From an uncultured Clostridia bacterium (lineage in GTDB: Bacteria; Bacillota; Clostridia; TANB77; CAG-508): a stretch of 19,801 bases of DNA. The position numbers and the translations under genes are program-made. Location of the stretch: NCBI GenBank assembly GCA_934132805.1, contig CAKPAB010000024.1:1-19801 (forward strand), written 5' to 3'. Shown piece by piece: positions 8,601 to 15,434 of this stretch; within the stretch, counting starts at the first letter, position 1; the number at the start of each line of letters is the position of its first letter. The notes beneath the pieces were generated by a model that did not search any database, had not been told where the DNA came from, and worked only from the letters and a program-made list of their open reading frames with translations.

Positions 8601-9049
8601 AATTTTGTTTTTAAATATTGGTCATCTGTTTTATTAATTTCTTGTTGTAAATCTTCTGGTAATATACCATGTTTTTTAAACTCAGTAATTGCAGTCATTG
8701 ATAAATCAATATTTTCGTCTGATTTACTTAAAAATTTTAGATTGCTTTTATTTTCGTTTAATATTGAGTAAATAAGCATAGACTTACCACATTTTGTTAG
8801 TTGTGTTGTTGTGCTTCCACCTAATTCTTGTAATACTCTGTGTGCCATTCTTGAAATTGTTAGCACTTCTGCATTTATTACGGCTTTTGTATCAATTGCA
8901 TCCATTAATTTTTTTTCGGCTGTAAATGAGAATTGTTCTGGTGTTATTATATATATTTTCTTTTCTGTTTTTACTAGTTTTGCTATTTCATTAAAGCAGT
9001 ATTCGCTTTTTCCACTACCTGATTTTCCATAAATTATTCGTAAACTCAT
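5696..9049 (-). CDS. addB: AddB, helicase/nuclease subunit B of the AddAB recombination complex
   Basis: AddAB resects double-strand breaks and loads RecA, the Gram-positive counterpart of RecBCD. The 1117 residues are close to the B. subtilis length. Walker A GKSGSGKS is at 8-15. The C-terminal nuclease domain has EITGKIDRID, then the metal-binding IIDYKSS (D921, K923), then LQIQLLTYMDA, as in RecB-type nucleases. The Fe-S cluster that staples this domain uses four Cys: C759 (CPFSYYLQYG) and C1076, C1079, C1085 (CDYCAYKAIC), with the same C-x2-C-x5-C spacing as B. subtilis AddB. AAAGGA 8 bases upstream supports the start. The partner addA, usually right downstream, is not here; pgeF takes that place with a 4-bp overlap. 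The glycosylase gene lies 24 bp upstream. Confidence 0.95.
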   Translation of the reverse strand: MSLRIIYGKSGSGKSEYCFNEIAKLVKTEKKIYIITPEQFSFTAEKKLMDAIDTKAVINAEVLTISRMAHRVLQELGGSTTTQLTKCGKSMLIYSILNENKSNLKFLSKSDENIDLSMTAITEFKKHGILPEDLQQEINKTDDQYLKTKLNDMFLIYSNFEQKLQGEYIEDTDLLTILSNIIEDTDIVKDSLIYIDEFSGFTYQEYEVLKKFIKLAKQVTITVCTDSLEPSLKPDTDIFYPNKVTVSKIMNRVKEEKLKLEEPIHLTNSPRFKTEELKYLEKNIFNNRAKKYDRKIENIKLFLAKNQYSEIENIAKQITKLVRDKKLRYKDISVITRNIDTYSSLIRSIFEQYNIPVFIDEKRDLNQNIIVQYLLSIFEIFSNNFSKEAVFNYLKIGFSDIENDDIFKLENYCTKWGIKHNKWKNDFTYGINDDNKEEIEYLNRLRKQIIEPLLKLKSNFGTVKETTKAVYEFMQEQQIEEKINTKINELQELGQIDLANEYIASYKIILDIFDEMVLIFGDEKLSVAKYMQILKTGLKNSELGKIPGTQDQVIVGDVERSRSHKVDTIFIIGLNDGSFPSINKAEGFFGDKDREILKQDGIELANGTIENLYEENFNIYKAFTTAEKQLYLSYASSETEGKSLRPSMMINKIKKLFPELKEESDVINKNYEITNQNMTYQELLENISELQNGNKIDDIWYTIYEYYRNQNEWYSKIKQDLQGIDYTNIPENINKETIEKLYGNTLNASVSKLEKFAQCPFSYYLQYGLRLKEKEELKVQNFDTGSFMHETIDEFFKKVKNENISLPELVTDNERVQSLVDDVVEEKLDMGKKYTFVATPKYKVLVKRLKRIVAKALKYIIEGLVYSEFNIEGTEIEFGKKGKYKPILIQLDNGKKVEITGKIDRIDTSNSEDGKYLRIIDYKSSAKNIDLNEVYAGLQIQLLTYMDAVCKEEDLLPAGVLYFSLLEQMIKADKKITEEQIEEELRKNFKMKGLILADVKVIRMHDKNLDSGTSKLVPATLTKSGDISEGKTNGVNKEEFEILQNYIYRTIKQIAKEVLTGNINIKPYNKKGQTPCDYCAYKAICGFDTRICGNNYNYIKKMSKDDIIRKMKKEENL

Positions 9050-9073
9050 ATTTTTTCCTTTCTTATCCTGGGA

Positions 9074-9991
9074 TTAATTTTCTCTTCTCCAGTAAAATAG
9101 GTATTGTTGTGCAATCCCTTTTAAGTCCCCAAACTTTTCTTCAGCTAATTTTTCAATTTTGGCTTTGCTCACCTTTGTTTCATCTATATCTTTTATATAT
9201 AACTCATTCATAACTCTTCTAACCCATACGTCAATTGGAAAAACATCAAATCTTTTCAAATCTGAAAATAGCAAAATACAATCTGCAACTTTGGGTCCAA
9301 CTCCTGAAAGACGTAATAATTCGTTTCTTACTTCTTGAGTGTTTTGATTTTTCCTTAGTTTTTCTAAGTCAACGTCTTTGTTTAAAATCATTTGTGTTGT
9401 TTCATATAATCTTATATCTCTAAATCCTAGTCCAAGGTCTCTGTATTCTTTAACTGTTACATTTTTTAATTGCTCACAGCTTGGAAATGTGTAATATTGT
9501 TTTCCATTCCATTCTATTTTATTTCCATACTTTTGTGATAGTCTTTCTATTATCCCCTTTATTCTTGGGATGTTATTGTTTGCTGATATTATAAATGATA
9601 TTATTGTTTCCCACAAATCTTGATTTAGTATTCTTATTCCTTTTCCATATTGTATACTTGTTTTTAAGTATTCATCTATATTTTCTAATTGTTTTTTTAT
9701 TTTTTCATAGTCTCTATTTAAGTCAAAATATTCTTCTACAATTTCTTGAAGATTTCTGTCACACATTCCACTAAATGTAATTATTTCGCTTTTTTCGGTA
9801 TTAGTATTTTTTTTGTTTTTCTCTTCTTGATTGTTTTGCTTTTCTTTTTTTACTTGTATTACTCCATTTTTTGTGACTCCTATATAACTTCCATCTTCTT
9901 GCTCATTCCATCTGAAACATTGTCCACATTCAAATATGTCTTTTAATTCAAATGATTTTTGGTTTTTTATGTTGTATGTTTGTTCTTTCAT
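9074..9991 (-). CDS. 8-oxoguanine DNA glycosylase (OGG1-type, HhH-GPD)
   Basis: It is a bifunctional glycosylase/AP-lyase for oxidised guanine in base excision repair. The start at 9991 is chosen because AGGGGAG lies just upstream; the 10 earlier in-frame residues lack a site. Of 305 residues, the N-terminal OGG_N part shows FECGQCFRWNE (20-30). The helix-hairpin-helix is LSGVGPKVADCILLF (228-242) with catalytic Lys234, followed by FPIDVWVRRV with catalytic Asp254. The order and spacing match OGG1 rather than AlkA or MutY, and no C-terminal Fe-S cysteines occur. Residues 49-69 are a charged, Q/N/K/E-rich insertion that is probably disordered. It is the first gene of the minus-strand cluster; addB follows after 24 bp. 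Confidence 0.92.
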   Translation of the reverse strand: MKEQTYNIKNQKSFELKDIFECGQCFRWNEQEDGSYIGVTKNGVIQVKKEKQNNQEEKNKKNTNTEKSEIITFSGMCDRNLQEIVEEYFDLNRDYEKIKKQLENIDEYLKTSIQYGKGIRILNQDLWETIISFIISANNNIPRIKGIIERLSQKYGNKIEWNGKQYYTFPSCEQLKNVTVKEYRDLGLGFRDIRLYETTQMILNKDVDLEKLRKNQNTQEVRNELLRLSGVGPKVADCILLFSDLKRFDVFPIDVWVRRVMNELYIKDIDETKVSKAKIEKLAEEKFGDLKGIAQQYLFYWRREN

Positions 9992-10042
9992 TTTCTCTCC
10001 CCTTCTAAAGGTGTATATCAAATCTTTTTATAATTCGTTTTT

Positions 10043-10071
10043 ATTATACCATATATAAACCTATTTTTAAA
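10043..10071 (-). promoter_or_regulatory. Probable sigma-A promoter of the repair/peptidoglycan cluster
   Basis: On the minus strand a perfect TATAAT (10043-10048) lies 17 bp after a weak -35, TTTAAA (10066-10071). It is about 50 bases upstream of the glycosylase start. No terminator or better promoter is seen further upstream before the divergent GGDEF gene. Confidence 0.5.
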
Positions 10072-10163
10072 GTAATATTTAATTCCAAATTTATATTTTA
10101 CAAAACTGTCTTTTTCTTTTATATACAAATTTGCCTCTTTCATGTAATATTTCCTGCATTTTC

Positions 10164-10192
10164 TTGCTTTTTCGACATTATTATGTTAAATT
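10164..10192 (+). promoter_or_regulatory. Promoter region of the GGDEF gene with a Spo0A-box-like site
   Basis: TTTCGACA at 10170-10177 is the same 8-mer (reverse complement TGTCGAAA, a Spo0A-box match) as at 798-815. It directly follows a weak -35, TTGCTT (10164-10169), which is 17 bp from TAAATT (10187-10192). TATGTT at 10182-10187 is an alternative -10. A Spo0A box overlapping or touching the -35 is typical of Spo0A-activated promoters. Both parts are motif-based inference. Confidence 0.4.
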
Positions 10193-10217
10193 AGAAATTA
10201 CAAGAGGAGGAATATGC

Positions 10218-11930
10218 ATGAAATCTAGAGATGAATTAATAAAAAATTTAGAAACAGCGCTAAAAAGAGCGAAAACATTTTCATGTCCAGAATTTAAAAA
10301 TATCTACTCAAAAGCATATTTTAAAGAAATAGTTAAACCTACTTTAAAAACTCCCAAAAATACTTATTCTTTTTTATTTGGTGATTTTAATAAATTAGGT
10401 GTCATAAATGATATTTATGGTCATGATTTTGGAGATGGTGTTCTAGAATACGCGATGAGAATTATAAAAAAAAGTTTACCAAAAGAAGCAACAATCGTTA
10501 GAGCTGGTGGTGATGAAATTTATATCATTATTCCTAATTCTGATAAAACTATTGCAGATAAATATGCCAAGCTAATAAATAATAATTTGCAAAAAAATGC
10601 TGTTTTAATTGGCGGTTTATCTATAGAATTAGCTTCTACTGACTCAACTTATGGTGATATTGATAATTTGATATCTATTACAGATAATGAAGTAACTACT
10701 GTAAAAGCGGCACGAAAAAAAACAAATTCTCCTGCTGATATTTTATCTGATGACTTTATTAATTTAAATACACCTGCTGATGCATCAGATAAAGAAAAAG
10801 AGGCTTGGGACGAGTTGAATTTGCTTACAAATACGTCCATATATAATTTTTTACAAAATTTTAGGCCTACAAAAAACTTTGCTTTTTCTTCAAAGCAAAT
10901 AATTGATTCTTCTGATTTTGTGACTGATTCTTTTATTTATTTGTTGAGAGAAAAGCTTAATGGAGATATTCCAAATAAATTATTATCAGTAATAAAAAAA
11001 GATTATCCTTATAAACCTGAATTTGTTAAAAATGATATACCTGTAGATAATTCTACTAATTTTGATAAAGATACTATTTTTTTAATACATAATTTGGTTG
11101 ATACCTCTCCCGCAAATATTAATTTGGATAATTTTTCTGATTCTAAACTTGAATCTATTACAAATTCACTAAATGTCTTACTTGAAAGCTTAGTGCGAGA
11201 CCACACTGGTTTATTGGATAAGCAATATTTTAGACATGCTTTAGCTGAGGAAATTTGTAATTTTGATGAAGAATATTCTGCATCATATTGTACTTTTCCT
11301 GGTTTAAAATTAAGTAATGCTGCTTATGACCATACTTTTAGTGATATTAGACTTGAAAAAACAAATTCTATTTTGTGCAATGAGTCTGAAAAAGAATTAA
11401 ATTATAATAATAATTCTTTTGATTTCACAAGTGGTAGTACTTATCTTTTAAGTCAAAGTGGCGGAAATTATTTGTACTTATATCCAAAGAAATATTCTGA
11501 TATTGTACGTTCTAAAATAGAAGATATTATGAATACCATAAATTCAACTACAGATAGTAAGGACCCTAATAGTCATTTTAATGTTTCTTATTATTCTATG
11601 AGTGATGACCAAATGCTTCTAACTTCTAACCCTAAAAAGCTTATTAAGTATATACGAGCTTTAAAAGAAGAAGCTAATTTTAAAAAAGTTGAATTTAAAA
11701 AAGATTTGTTTAATAGTGCTGATGCTTATTTTGCTTTTAAAAAGTCTATTAACAATTGTGTTGATTTTTATTTGGATAATATTTCTGATGGCTCAGAGAA
11801 TATTTCCAAACTTACTTTATTTATGCAAAATATATATACTTCTTTTCTGAATCAGACTGTTTTGCATAATGAAACTAGAAACTCTAAAAAGCATTTTGGC
11901 TTAGGAATAAATGATGATTTTGAAAAATAA
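10218..11930 (+). CDS. Two-GGDEF-domain protein, putative diguanylate cyclase with degenerate second domain
   Basis: The start at 10218 has AGGAGG 7 bases upstream; the in-frame extension to 10131 has none. Of 570 residues, the N-terminal domain (about 20-170) is GGDEF-like: GDFNKL with metal-site Asp56, VINDIYGHDFGD (62-73) and RAGGDEI (95-101), so GGDEF reads GGDEI. No RxxD inhibitory site precedes it. A linker (170-320) of unknown fold follows. Residues 328-338, DHTGLLDKQYF, match the DxLTGLxNRxxF opening of a second GGDEF domain. Its signature loop appears as SQSGGNYLYLYP (412-423), lacking the catalytic D/E, so it is probably inactive. No membrane segment or sensor domain is evident. It likely makes or senses cyclic dinucleotides, but whether GGDEI is active is unknown. 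It is convergent with the YitT-family gene. Confidence 0.8.
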   Translation: MKSRDELIKNLETALKRAKTFSCPEFKNIYSKAYFKEIVKPTLKTPKNTYSFLFGDFNKLGVINDIYGHDFGDGVLEYAMRIIKKSLPKEATIVRAGGDEIYIIIPNSDKTIADKYAKLINNNLQKNAVLIGGLSIELASTDSTYGDIDNLISITDNEVTTVKAARKKTNSPADILSDDFINLNTPADASDKEKEAWDELNLLTNTSIYNFLQNFRPTKNFAFSSKQIIDSSDFVTDSFIYLLREKLNGDIPNKLLSVIKKDYPYKPEFVKNDIPVDNSTNFDKDTIFLIHNLVDTSPANINLDNFSDSKLESITNSLNVLLESLVRDHTGLLDKQYFRHALAEEICNFDEEYSASYCTFPGLKLSNAAYDHTFSDIRLEKTNSILCNESEKELNYNNNSFDFTSGSTYLLSQSGGNYLYLYPKKYSDIVRSKIEDIMNTINSTTDSKDPNSHFNVSYYSMSDDQMLLTSNPKKLIKYIRALKEEANFKKVEFKKDLFNSADAYFAFKKSINNCVDFYLDNISDGSENISKLTLFMQNIYTSFLNQTVLHNETRNSKKHFGLGINDDFEK

Positions 11931-11948
11931 TTAATATATATTATTTTT
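11923..11948. terminator. Weak AT-only hairpin between convergent genes
   Basis: AAAAATAAT (11923-11931) and ATTATTTTT (11940-11948) form a 9-bp stem with an 8-base loop across the stop codons of the GGDEF gene and the YitT-family gene. The absence of G-C pairs makes it a weak terminator at best, but no other candidate separates these two convergent genes. Confidence 0.35.
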
Positions 11949-12798
11949 TAAAACCAAGACCTACAACTTCTCTTGCATTTGCAATAATTATGAAGCTTTG
12001 TGGGTCTATTTTTTTCGCTGTTTGCTTAACTCTTGATACATCTCCTCTTGATGCTGCACACAAAAGCACTAATTTTTGTTCATCTTTATACATACCTTTT
12101 CCATATAGTCCAGTTGTTCCTTTTCCTATTTTTTCCCCTATTATCTCTGCAATTTCCTCATTTCTGTTTGAAATTATAATAACAAGTTTTGTAAAATATA
12201 TCCCTTCAAAAATTATATCTATCATTTTTCCCATTAAGTATATTGCTATTGCTGAATATAGTCCTATTTCTATTTCCTTAAATAATATAACATTTAACCC
12301 AACAATTATTACATCTACTATTATTATTACATTTCCTGTCCTAATATTGGGGTTATATTTTCTTACTAGCATGCTTATTAAATCAGAGCCTCCTGTTGAT
12401 GAATTTGCTTTTAATATTATTGCTGTTCCTAGCCCTATTATTATTCCACCATAAATACATGCCAAAAATCTATCCTGTGTGAGTGGTGTAAGTTTGTCTA
12501 ATACATCAATTGTAATTGAAAATGTTACTGTTCCTATAAATGATTTTATAACAAAACTTTTTCCCAGTTTATATGCTGCAAATATAAATAATGGCGCATT
12601 TATTGTAAGTATTGTTGTACCCATTGGTATGTTTAAAAAATAATAAAGAATAGTTGCTATACCTGCAAAACCTCCTGATGATAGTTGATTTGGTAATAAA
12701 AATTCTGATGTTGCTATTGCCATTATTATCGCACCTATTATTGTTTCGGCTACTTCTATTAAAAACCTTTTGACTGTCTTTTTGTTTATTTCCATCAT
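11941..12798 (-). CDS. YitT-family integral membrane protein (DUF161 + DUF2179)
   Basis: It is a polytopic membrane protein of unknown transport function, widespread and multicopy in Firmicutes. The first 205 residues hold about five to six hydrophobic segments (around 15-33, 45-70, 85-100, 110-128, 155-170, 178-195), including the family motif FLLPNQLSSGGFAGIA (33-48) and the conserved ANSSTGGSDLI. The C-terminal 80 residues form the soluble DUF2179 domain, with GKGTTGLYGKGMY followed by a segment ending in FIIIANAREVVGLGF. The 285-residue length is normal. AAAGGA lies 4 bases upstream of the first ATG (7 upstream of the second). It is a monocistron between the convergent GGDEF gene and the radical SAM terminator. 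Confidence 0.92.
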   Translation of the reverse strand: MMEINKKTVKRFLIEVAETIIGAIIMAIATSEFLLPNQLSSGGFAGIATILYYFLNIPMGTTILTINAPLFIFAAYKLGKSFVIKSFIGTVTFSITIDVLDKLTPLTQDRFLACIYGGIIIGLGTAIILKANSSTGGSDLISMLVRKYNPNIRTGNVIIIVDVIIVGLNVILFKEIEIGLYSAIAIYLMGKMIDIIFEGIYFTKLVIIISNRNEEIAEIIGEKIGKGTTGLYGKGMYKDEQKLVLLCAASRGDVSRVKQTAKKIDPQSFIIIANAREVVGLGFKK

Positions 12799-12816
12799 TT
12801 TTCCTTTCTTGCTTTT

Positions 12817-12845
12817 ATAATGTTATAATTTAATTTGAATGTAAA
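12817..12845 (-). promoter_or_regulatory. Possible sigma-A promoter for the YitT-family gene
   Basis: On the minus strand TTTACA (12840-12845), a 17-bp spacer and CATTAT (12817-12822) lie just upstream of the ribosome binding site. The match is modest and the surrounding DNA is very AT-rich. Confidence 0.35.
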
Positions 12846-12872
12846 ATTTAGATATGTACAAAATATATGGTC

Positions 12873-12919
12873 TAAAAAAAATCACCTTCATTACTATTAT
12901 GGTAATTTTAGGTGATTTT
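12873..12919 (-). terminator. Strong rho-independent terminator after the radical SAM gene
   Basis: A 10-bp perfect outer stem (12878-12887 with 12910-12919) encloses a second 5-bp stem (12890-12894 with 12902-12906). Minus-strand transcripts then run into a T tract of about eight (complement of 12874-12881). It lies about 25 bases past the radical SAM stop codon. Confidence 0.85.
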
Positions 12920-12944
12920 ATGCAGTATTAAAAAATGTTAAAAT

Positions 12945-14039
12945 TCATTTTTTAATACTCATTTTTTGTTTTGACTTTTCATCGTTTTCATCCAAAAAGT
13001 CATTATATATTTTGGTTATTTCTACTTTTGATTTACCTTGTTTTATGTTTTTATCTTGTTTTACTTTTAAATTTACTTCATATAATTCCTTTAGTTTGTT
13101 TATATTTTCTTTTTTATGACCAATTACATTATTTGCATCTACTGGATTTACAGTTACTTCTACTTCTTTTACTTTTACATTAAGTTTTTTGATTTTCTCT
13201 ACAATTGCATCATACCACAGCCCAGACTCAACAAGTTGCCTAAATGCTGGATGAAATGGACCTGCCACGACTTCACTCTGATTCTCTCCTGGTTTACAAA
13301 TTTCCTCTGTATTTTGAAGTCCTACCCTTATTACATCTATTTTTTTATCATTAAACATTCTTACTAGTTGCTTGCATGTCTCTACTGCTTGAATAACTGA
13401 TAATGGCTCATATGTTCCTTCTTTGTACTCTTTTTCTAATTTTGTTCCTTTTATTACAAGTACTGGATATATTCTTATCATTTTTGGTTTTAATTTTATT
13501 AATGCTTTAGCTGTATTTATTTCATCTATTCTATTGCTTTCTGGCAATCCAACCATCATTTGATGTCCTAAATTAAAGCCATAACATCTTATTAATTTTG
13601 ATGCTTTTACTACATCTTTAAAAGTATGCCCTCTATTAGCTCTTCCTAAAATATAGTCATTTGCTGATTGCACCCCTAATTCGATTGTTTTGACTTTGTA
13701 TTTTTTTAGCCTTTTTAGTATTTCTTTATTTATGTAATCCGGTCTTGTTGATATTCGTATGCTATCTACTTGTCCGCTTTTTATGTATTCGTATGCAATT
13801 TGTAGTAGTTCTTCTTGTTCTTTTTCATCAATTCCTGTGAAGCTCCCTCCAAAAAATGCTATTTCTTTTTTTGCATCTTTGTCTTTTATGTTTTCTAAAA
13901 AGTATTCTATTGTTTTTTTTGCATCTTCTTTTGTGATGTTCTTTTTTTGTCCACTTATTGATTTTTGGTTGCAAAATATGCAATCATTTGGGCAACCTAA
14001 ATGTGGTACAAATACTGGAATTACATATTCTTTACTCAT
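12945..14039 (-). CDS. Elp3-like radical SAM protein without acetyltransferase domain
   Basis: The radical SAM cluster motif is CPNDCIFC (C16, C20, C23; C-x3-C-x2-C), as in the Elp3/COG1243 group. It is followed by EIAFFGGSFTGID (58-70), STRPDYI and ELGVQSANDYILGRANRGH, all characteristic of that group. MIRIYPVLVIKGTKL and EVVAGPFHPAFRQLVESG are also family-typical. The 364 residues end without the GNAT domain of full Elp3. Firmicute homologs next to rnc are known only as uncharacterised radical SAM proteins; a role in tRNA modification would be an analogy to Elp3. The last 60 residues are lysine-rich. It follows rnc by 58 bp and probably shares its promoter, and a strong terminator follows. 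GAGAGG lies 8 bases upstream of the start. Confidence 0.9.
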   Translation of the reverse strand: MSKEYVIPVFVPHLGCPNDCIFCNQKSISGQKKNITKEDAKKTIEYFLENIKDKDAKKEIAFFGGSFTGIDEKEQEELLQIAYEYIKSGQVDSIRISTRPDYINKEILKRLKKYKVKTIELGVQSANDYILGRANRGHTFKDVVKASKLIRCYGFNLGHQMMVGLPESNRIDEINTAKALIKLKPKMIRIYPVLVIKGTKLEKEYKEGTYEPLSVIQAVETCKQLVRMFNDKKIDVIRVGLQNTEEICKPGENQSEVVAGPFHPAFRQLVESGLWYDAIVEKIKKLNVKVKEVEVTVNPVDANNVIGHKKENINKLKELYEVNLKVKQDKNIKQGKSKVEITKIYNDFLDENDEKSKQKMSIKK

Positions 14040-14097
14040 ACTTTTTCCTCTCTCTCAATTTTTCGGAATTGTGGGCCACCACGCAAAATCCCGTTTT

Positions 14098-14781
14098 TTA
14101 ATTTTTGTTCTCTAGAGCTTTTTTTGCTGCTTGCATTTCTGCTTCTTTTTTGCTTTTTCCTTTCCCTTTTGCTAAAATCTTCCCATTTAAAGAAACTTCT
14201 GCTTCAAATGATTTGTTGTGATCTGGTCCTGTTTCTTTTATTATTGTATATTCTATTTTTACTTCTCCATTTTTTTGAAGTTCCTCTTGCAATACTGTTT
14301 TGTAGTCTTTTTCTCCTACATGTTTTGTTGCGATTTCTATTTCTCCTTTTAGGTTTTCTATTATAAATTTTTGGGCTGGCTCTAATCCTCCATCTTTAAA
14401 TATTGCTGCAATTACCGCTTCTACACTGTCTGCTAGTATTGCTGGTCTTTGACTGCCTCCTGATTTTATTTCTGATTTTCCTAAATATAGATATTCTCCA
14501 AAGTTATGCTCTTTTGCTATTTTGTGTAGACTTTTTTCACATACTACGGTTGCTCTTACTTTTGTTAATTGTCCTTCTTTTAAATTTTGATATTTATTGT
14601 ACATGTATTCACTTGATACAAATTCTAATATGCTGTCTCCTAGGAACTCTAGTTTTTCGTTGCTTTGTACTCCGTGTTCATATGCATATGATGTGTGTGT
14701 TAGTGCATTTTGTAATAGTTTTTTGTCTTTGAATTTGTATCCTATATTTTTTTCTAGTTCTTCTAAATTTCTTTTTTCCAC
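14098..14781 (-). CDS. rnc: Ribonuclease III
   Basis: It cleaves double-stranded RNA in rRNA processing and mRNA turnover. The start codon is GTG (14781), with AAAGGAAG 8 bases upstream. The catalytic signature NEKLEFLGDSILE is at 41-53, with metal ligands E42, E45, D49, D118 and E121 all present (ADSVEAVIAAIF). The double-stranded RNA-binding domain covers about 158-226, from DYKTVLQEELQK through KGKGKSKKEAEMQAAKKAL. The 227 residues are a complete enzyme. The usual plsX/acpP/smc neighbours are missing on the 5' side; instead the foldback element begins 113 bp upstream. The Elp3-like gene follows. Confidence 0.97.
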   Translation of the reverse strand: MEKRNLEELEKNIGYKFKDKKLLQNALTHTSYAYEHGVQSNEKLEFLGDSILEFVSSEYMYNKYQNLKEGQLTKVRATVVCEKSLHKIAKEHNFGEYLYLGKSEIKSGGSQRPAILADSVEAVIAAIFKDGGLEPAQKFIIENLKGEIEIATKHVGEKDYKTVLQEELQKNGEVKIEYTIIKETGPDHNKSFEAEVSLNGKILAKGKGKSKKEAEMQAAKKALENKN

Positions 14782-14837
14782 TTTTTTGCTTCCTTTCTTG
14801 TGTCTTGCTTTTTTATTAATGTTTTTGCTATGTATAT

Positions 14838-14865
14838 ATTATATACTATTTTATAAATTTTGCAA
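14838..14865 (-). promoter_or_regulatory. Sigma-A promoter for rnc
   Basis: On the minus strand TTGCAA (14860-14865), a 16-bp spacer and a perfect TATAAT (14838-14843) lie between rnc and the foldback element. rnc transcription therefore need not pass through the element. Confidence 0.55.
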
Positions 14866-14885
14866 GTTTTTGTTTTAAAATTCAC

Positions 14886-15387
14886 TAAACGTCGTTACTG
14901 GATACTAGTTTTATATTTAGGGAGTGTGGGCCGTAAAGTGACATTGGTACCTACAGGAGAGATTATATCAATTTTATAAATACCCGTTTGATTGAAGTGA
15001 AAAATAGAAAATCTTAAATAAAAAAATGAGGAATGCTCACGGAAAAACTGTATATATGTATATGATTTGATAATTCTTTCGGCTGCATTACACAACATAA
15101 GAATTTCTAAAAAAATAAATGGCACCCTTCCACTTTGTGAACTCTTTCCATTTATTTTTTAAGAAATTCTAATATTGTTTCAATTACATTCAAGAATTCT
15201 AAAACCATATACATATATACGGTTTTGGCCTGAGTGAGAGAGGCTAATTTTTTTATGCTAGATTTTCTTTTTGAACGTAATGAATACGGGTATTTATAAA
15301 ATTGATATAATCTCTCCTGTAGGTACCAATATCACTTTACGGCCCACACTCCCCAAATATAAAACTATTATCTAGTAACTAAACGTC
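14886..15387. repeat. 8-bp target-site duplication flanking the foldback element
   Basis: TAAACGTC occurs at 14886-14893 and 15380-15387, immediately outside the two ends of the long inverted repeat. Two more bases (AC) precede both copies; on the right they are the last two bases of the element. Direct repeats exactly at the borders are the standard mark of transposition. Confidence 0.8.
14894..15379. mobile_element. 486-bp foldback MITE-like element with ~230-bp inverted arms
   Basis: The left arm (14894-15122) and right arm (15148-15379) are inverted copies around a 25-base loop (15123-15147), so nearly the whole element can fold on itself. The outer 94 positions match at all but four, including a perfect 45-bp block (14943-14987 with 15286-15330). 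The next 110 or so are diverged but alignable, with shared blocks such as GTATATATGTATATG. The innermost 23 match at all but one. The ends read GTTACT outward-in and are bordered by TAAACGTC duplications. It encodes no transposase and no convincing protein, so movement would need enzymes from elsewhere. I cannot assign the parent transposon family. This element explains most of the 653-bp gene-free stretch between rnc and yabG. Confidence 0.85.
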
Positions 15388-15409
15388 ATTTTTCGACATA
15401 AAATATAAT
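15378..15409 (+). promoter_or_regulatory. Sigma-K-like promoter for yabG, abutting the foldback element
   Basis: CATAAAATA (15397-15405) fits the sigma-K -10 consensus CATANNNTA exactly, and the -35 dinucleotide AC (15378-15379) lies 17 bp upstream. yabG is sigma-K-controlled in B. subtilis. A sigma-A-like TATAAT (15404-15409) and a Spo0A-box-like TTTCGACA (15391-15398) overlap the same stretch, so the assignment rests partly on what is known of the gene. Confidence 0.5.
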
Positions 15410-15434
15410 AGCCTAAAAATATGGGGTGATTAAT

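Noticed and set aside
10131..10217. N-terminal extension of the GGDEF protein
   Set aside because: It would place the promoter region, the Spo0A-like site and the AGGAGG inside the coding sequence; the ATG at 10218 is properly spaced from AGGAGG.
14895..15125. 76-residue minus-strand open frame inside the foldback element
   Set aside because: It lies almost entirely in the left inverted arm, has no ribosome binding site or family likeness, and is best explained by the palindrome.
15391..15398. TTTCGACA as a fourth Spo0A box, upstream of yabG
   Set aside because: It overlaps an exact sigma-K -10 (CATAAAATA), and yabG is a late mother-cell gene in known systems. The Spo0A reading is not excluded but is less likely here, so I do not list it as a separate site.
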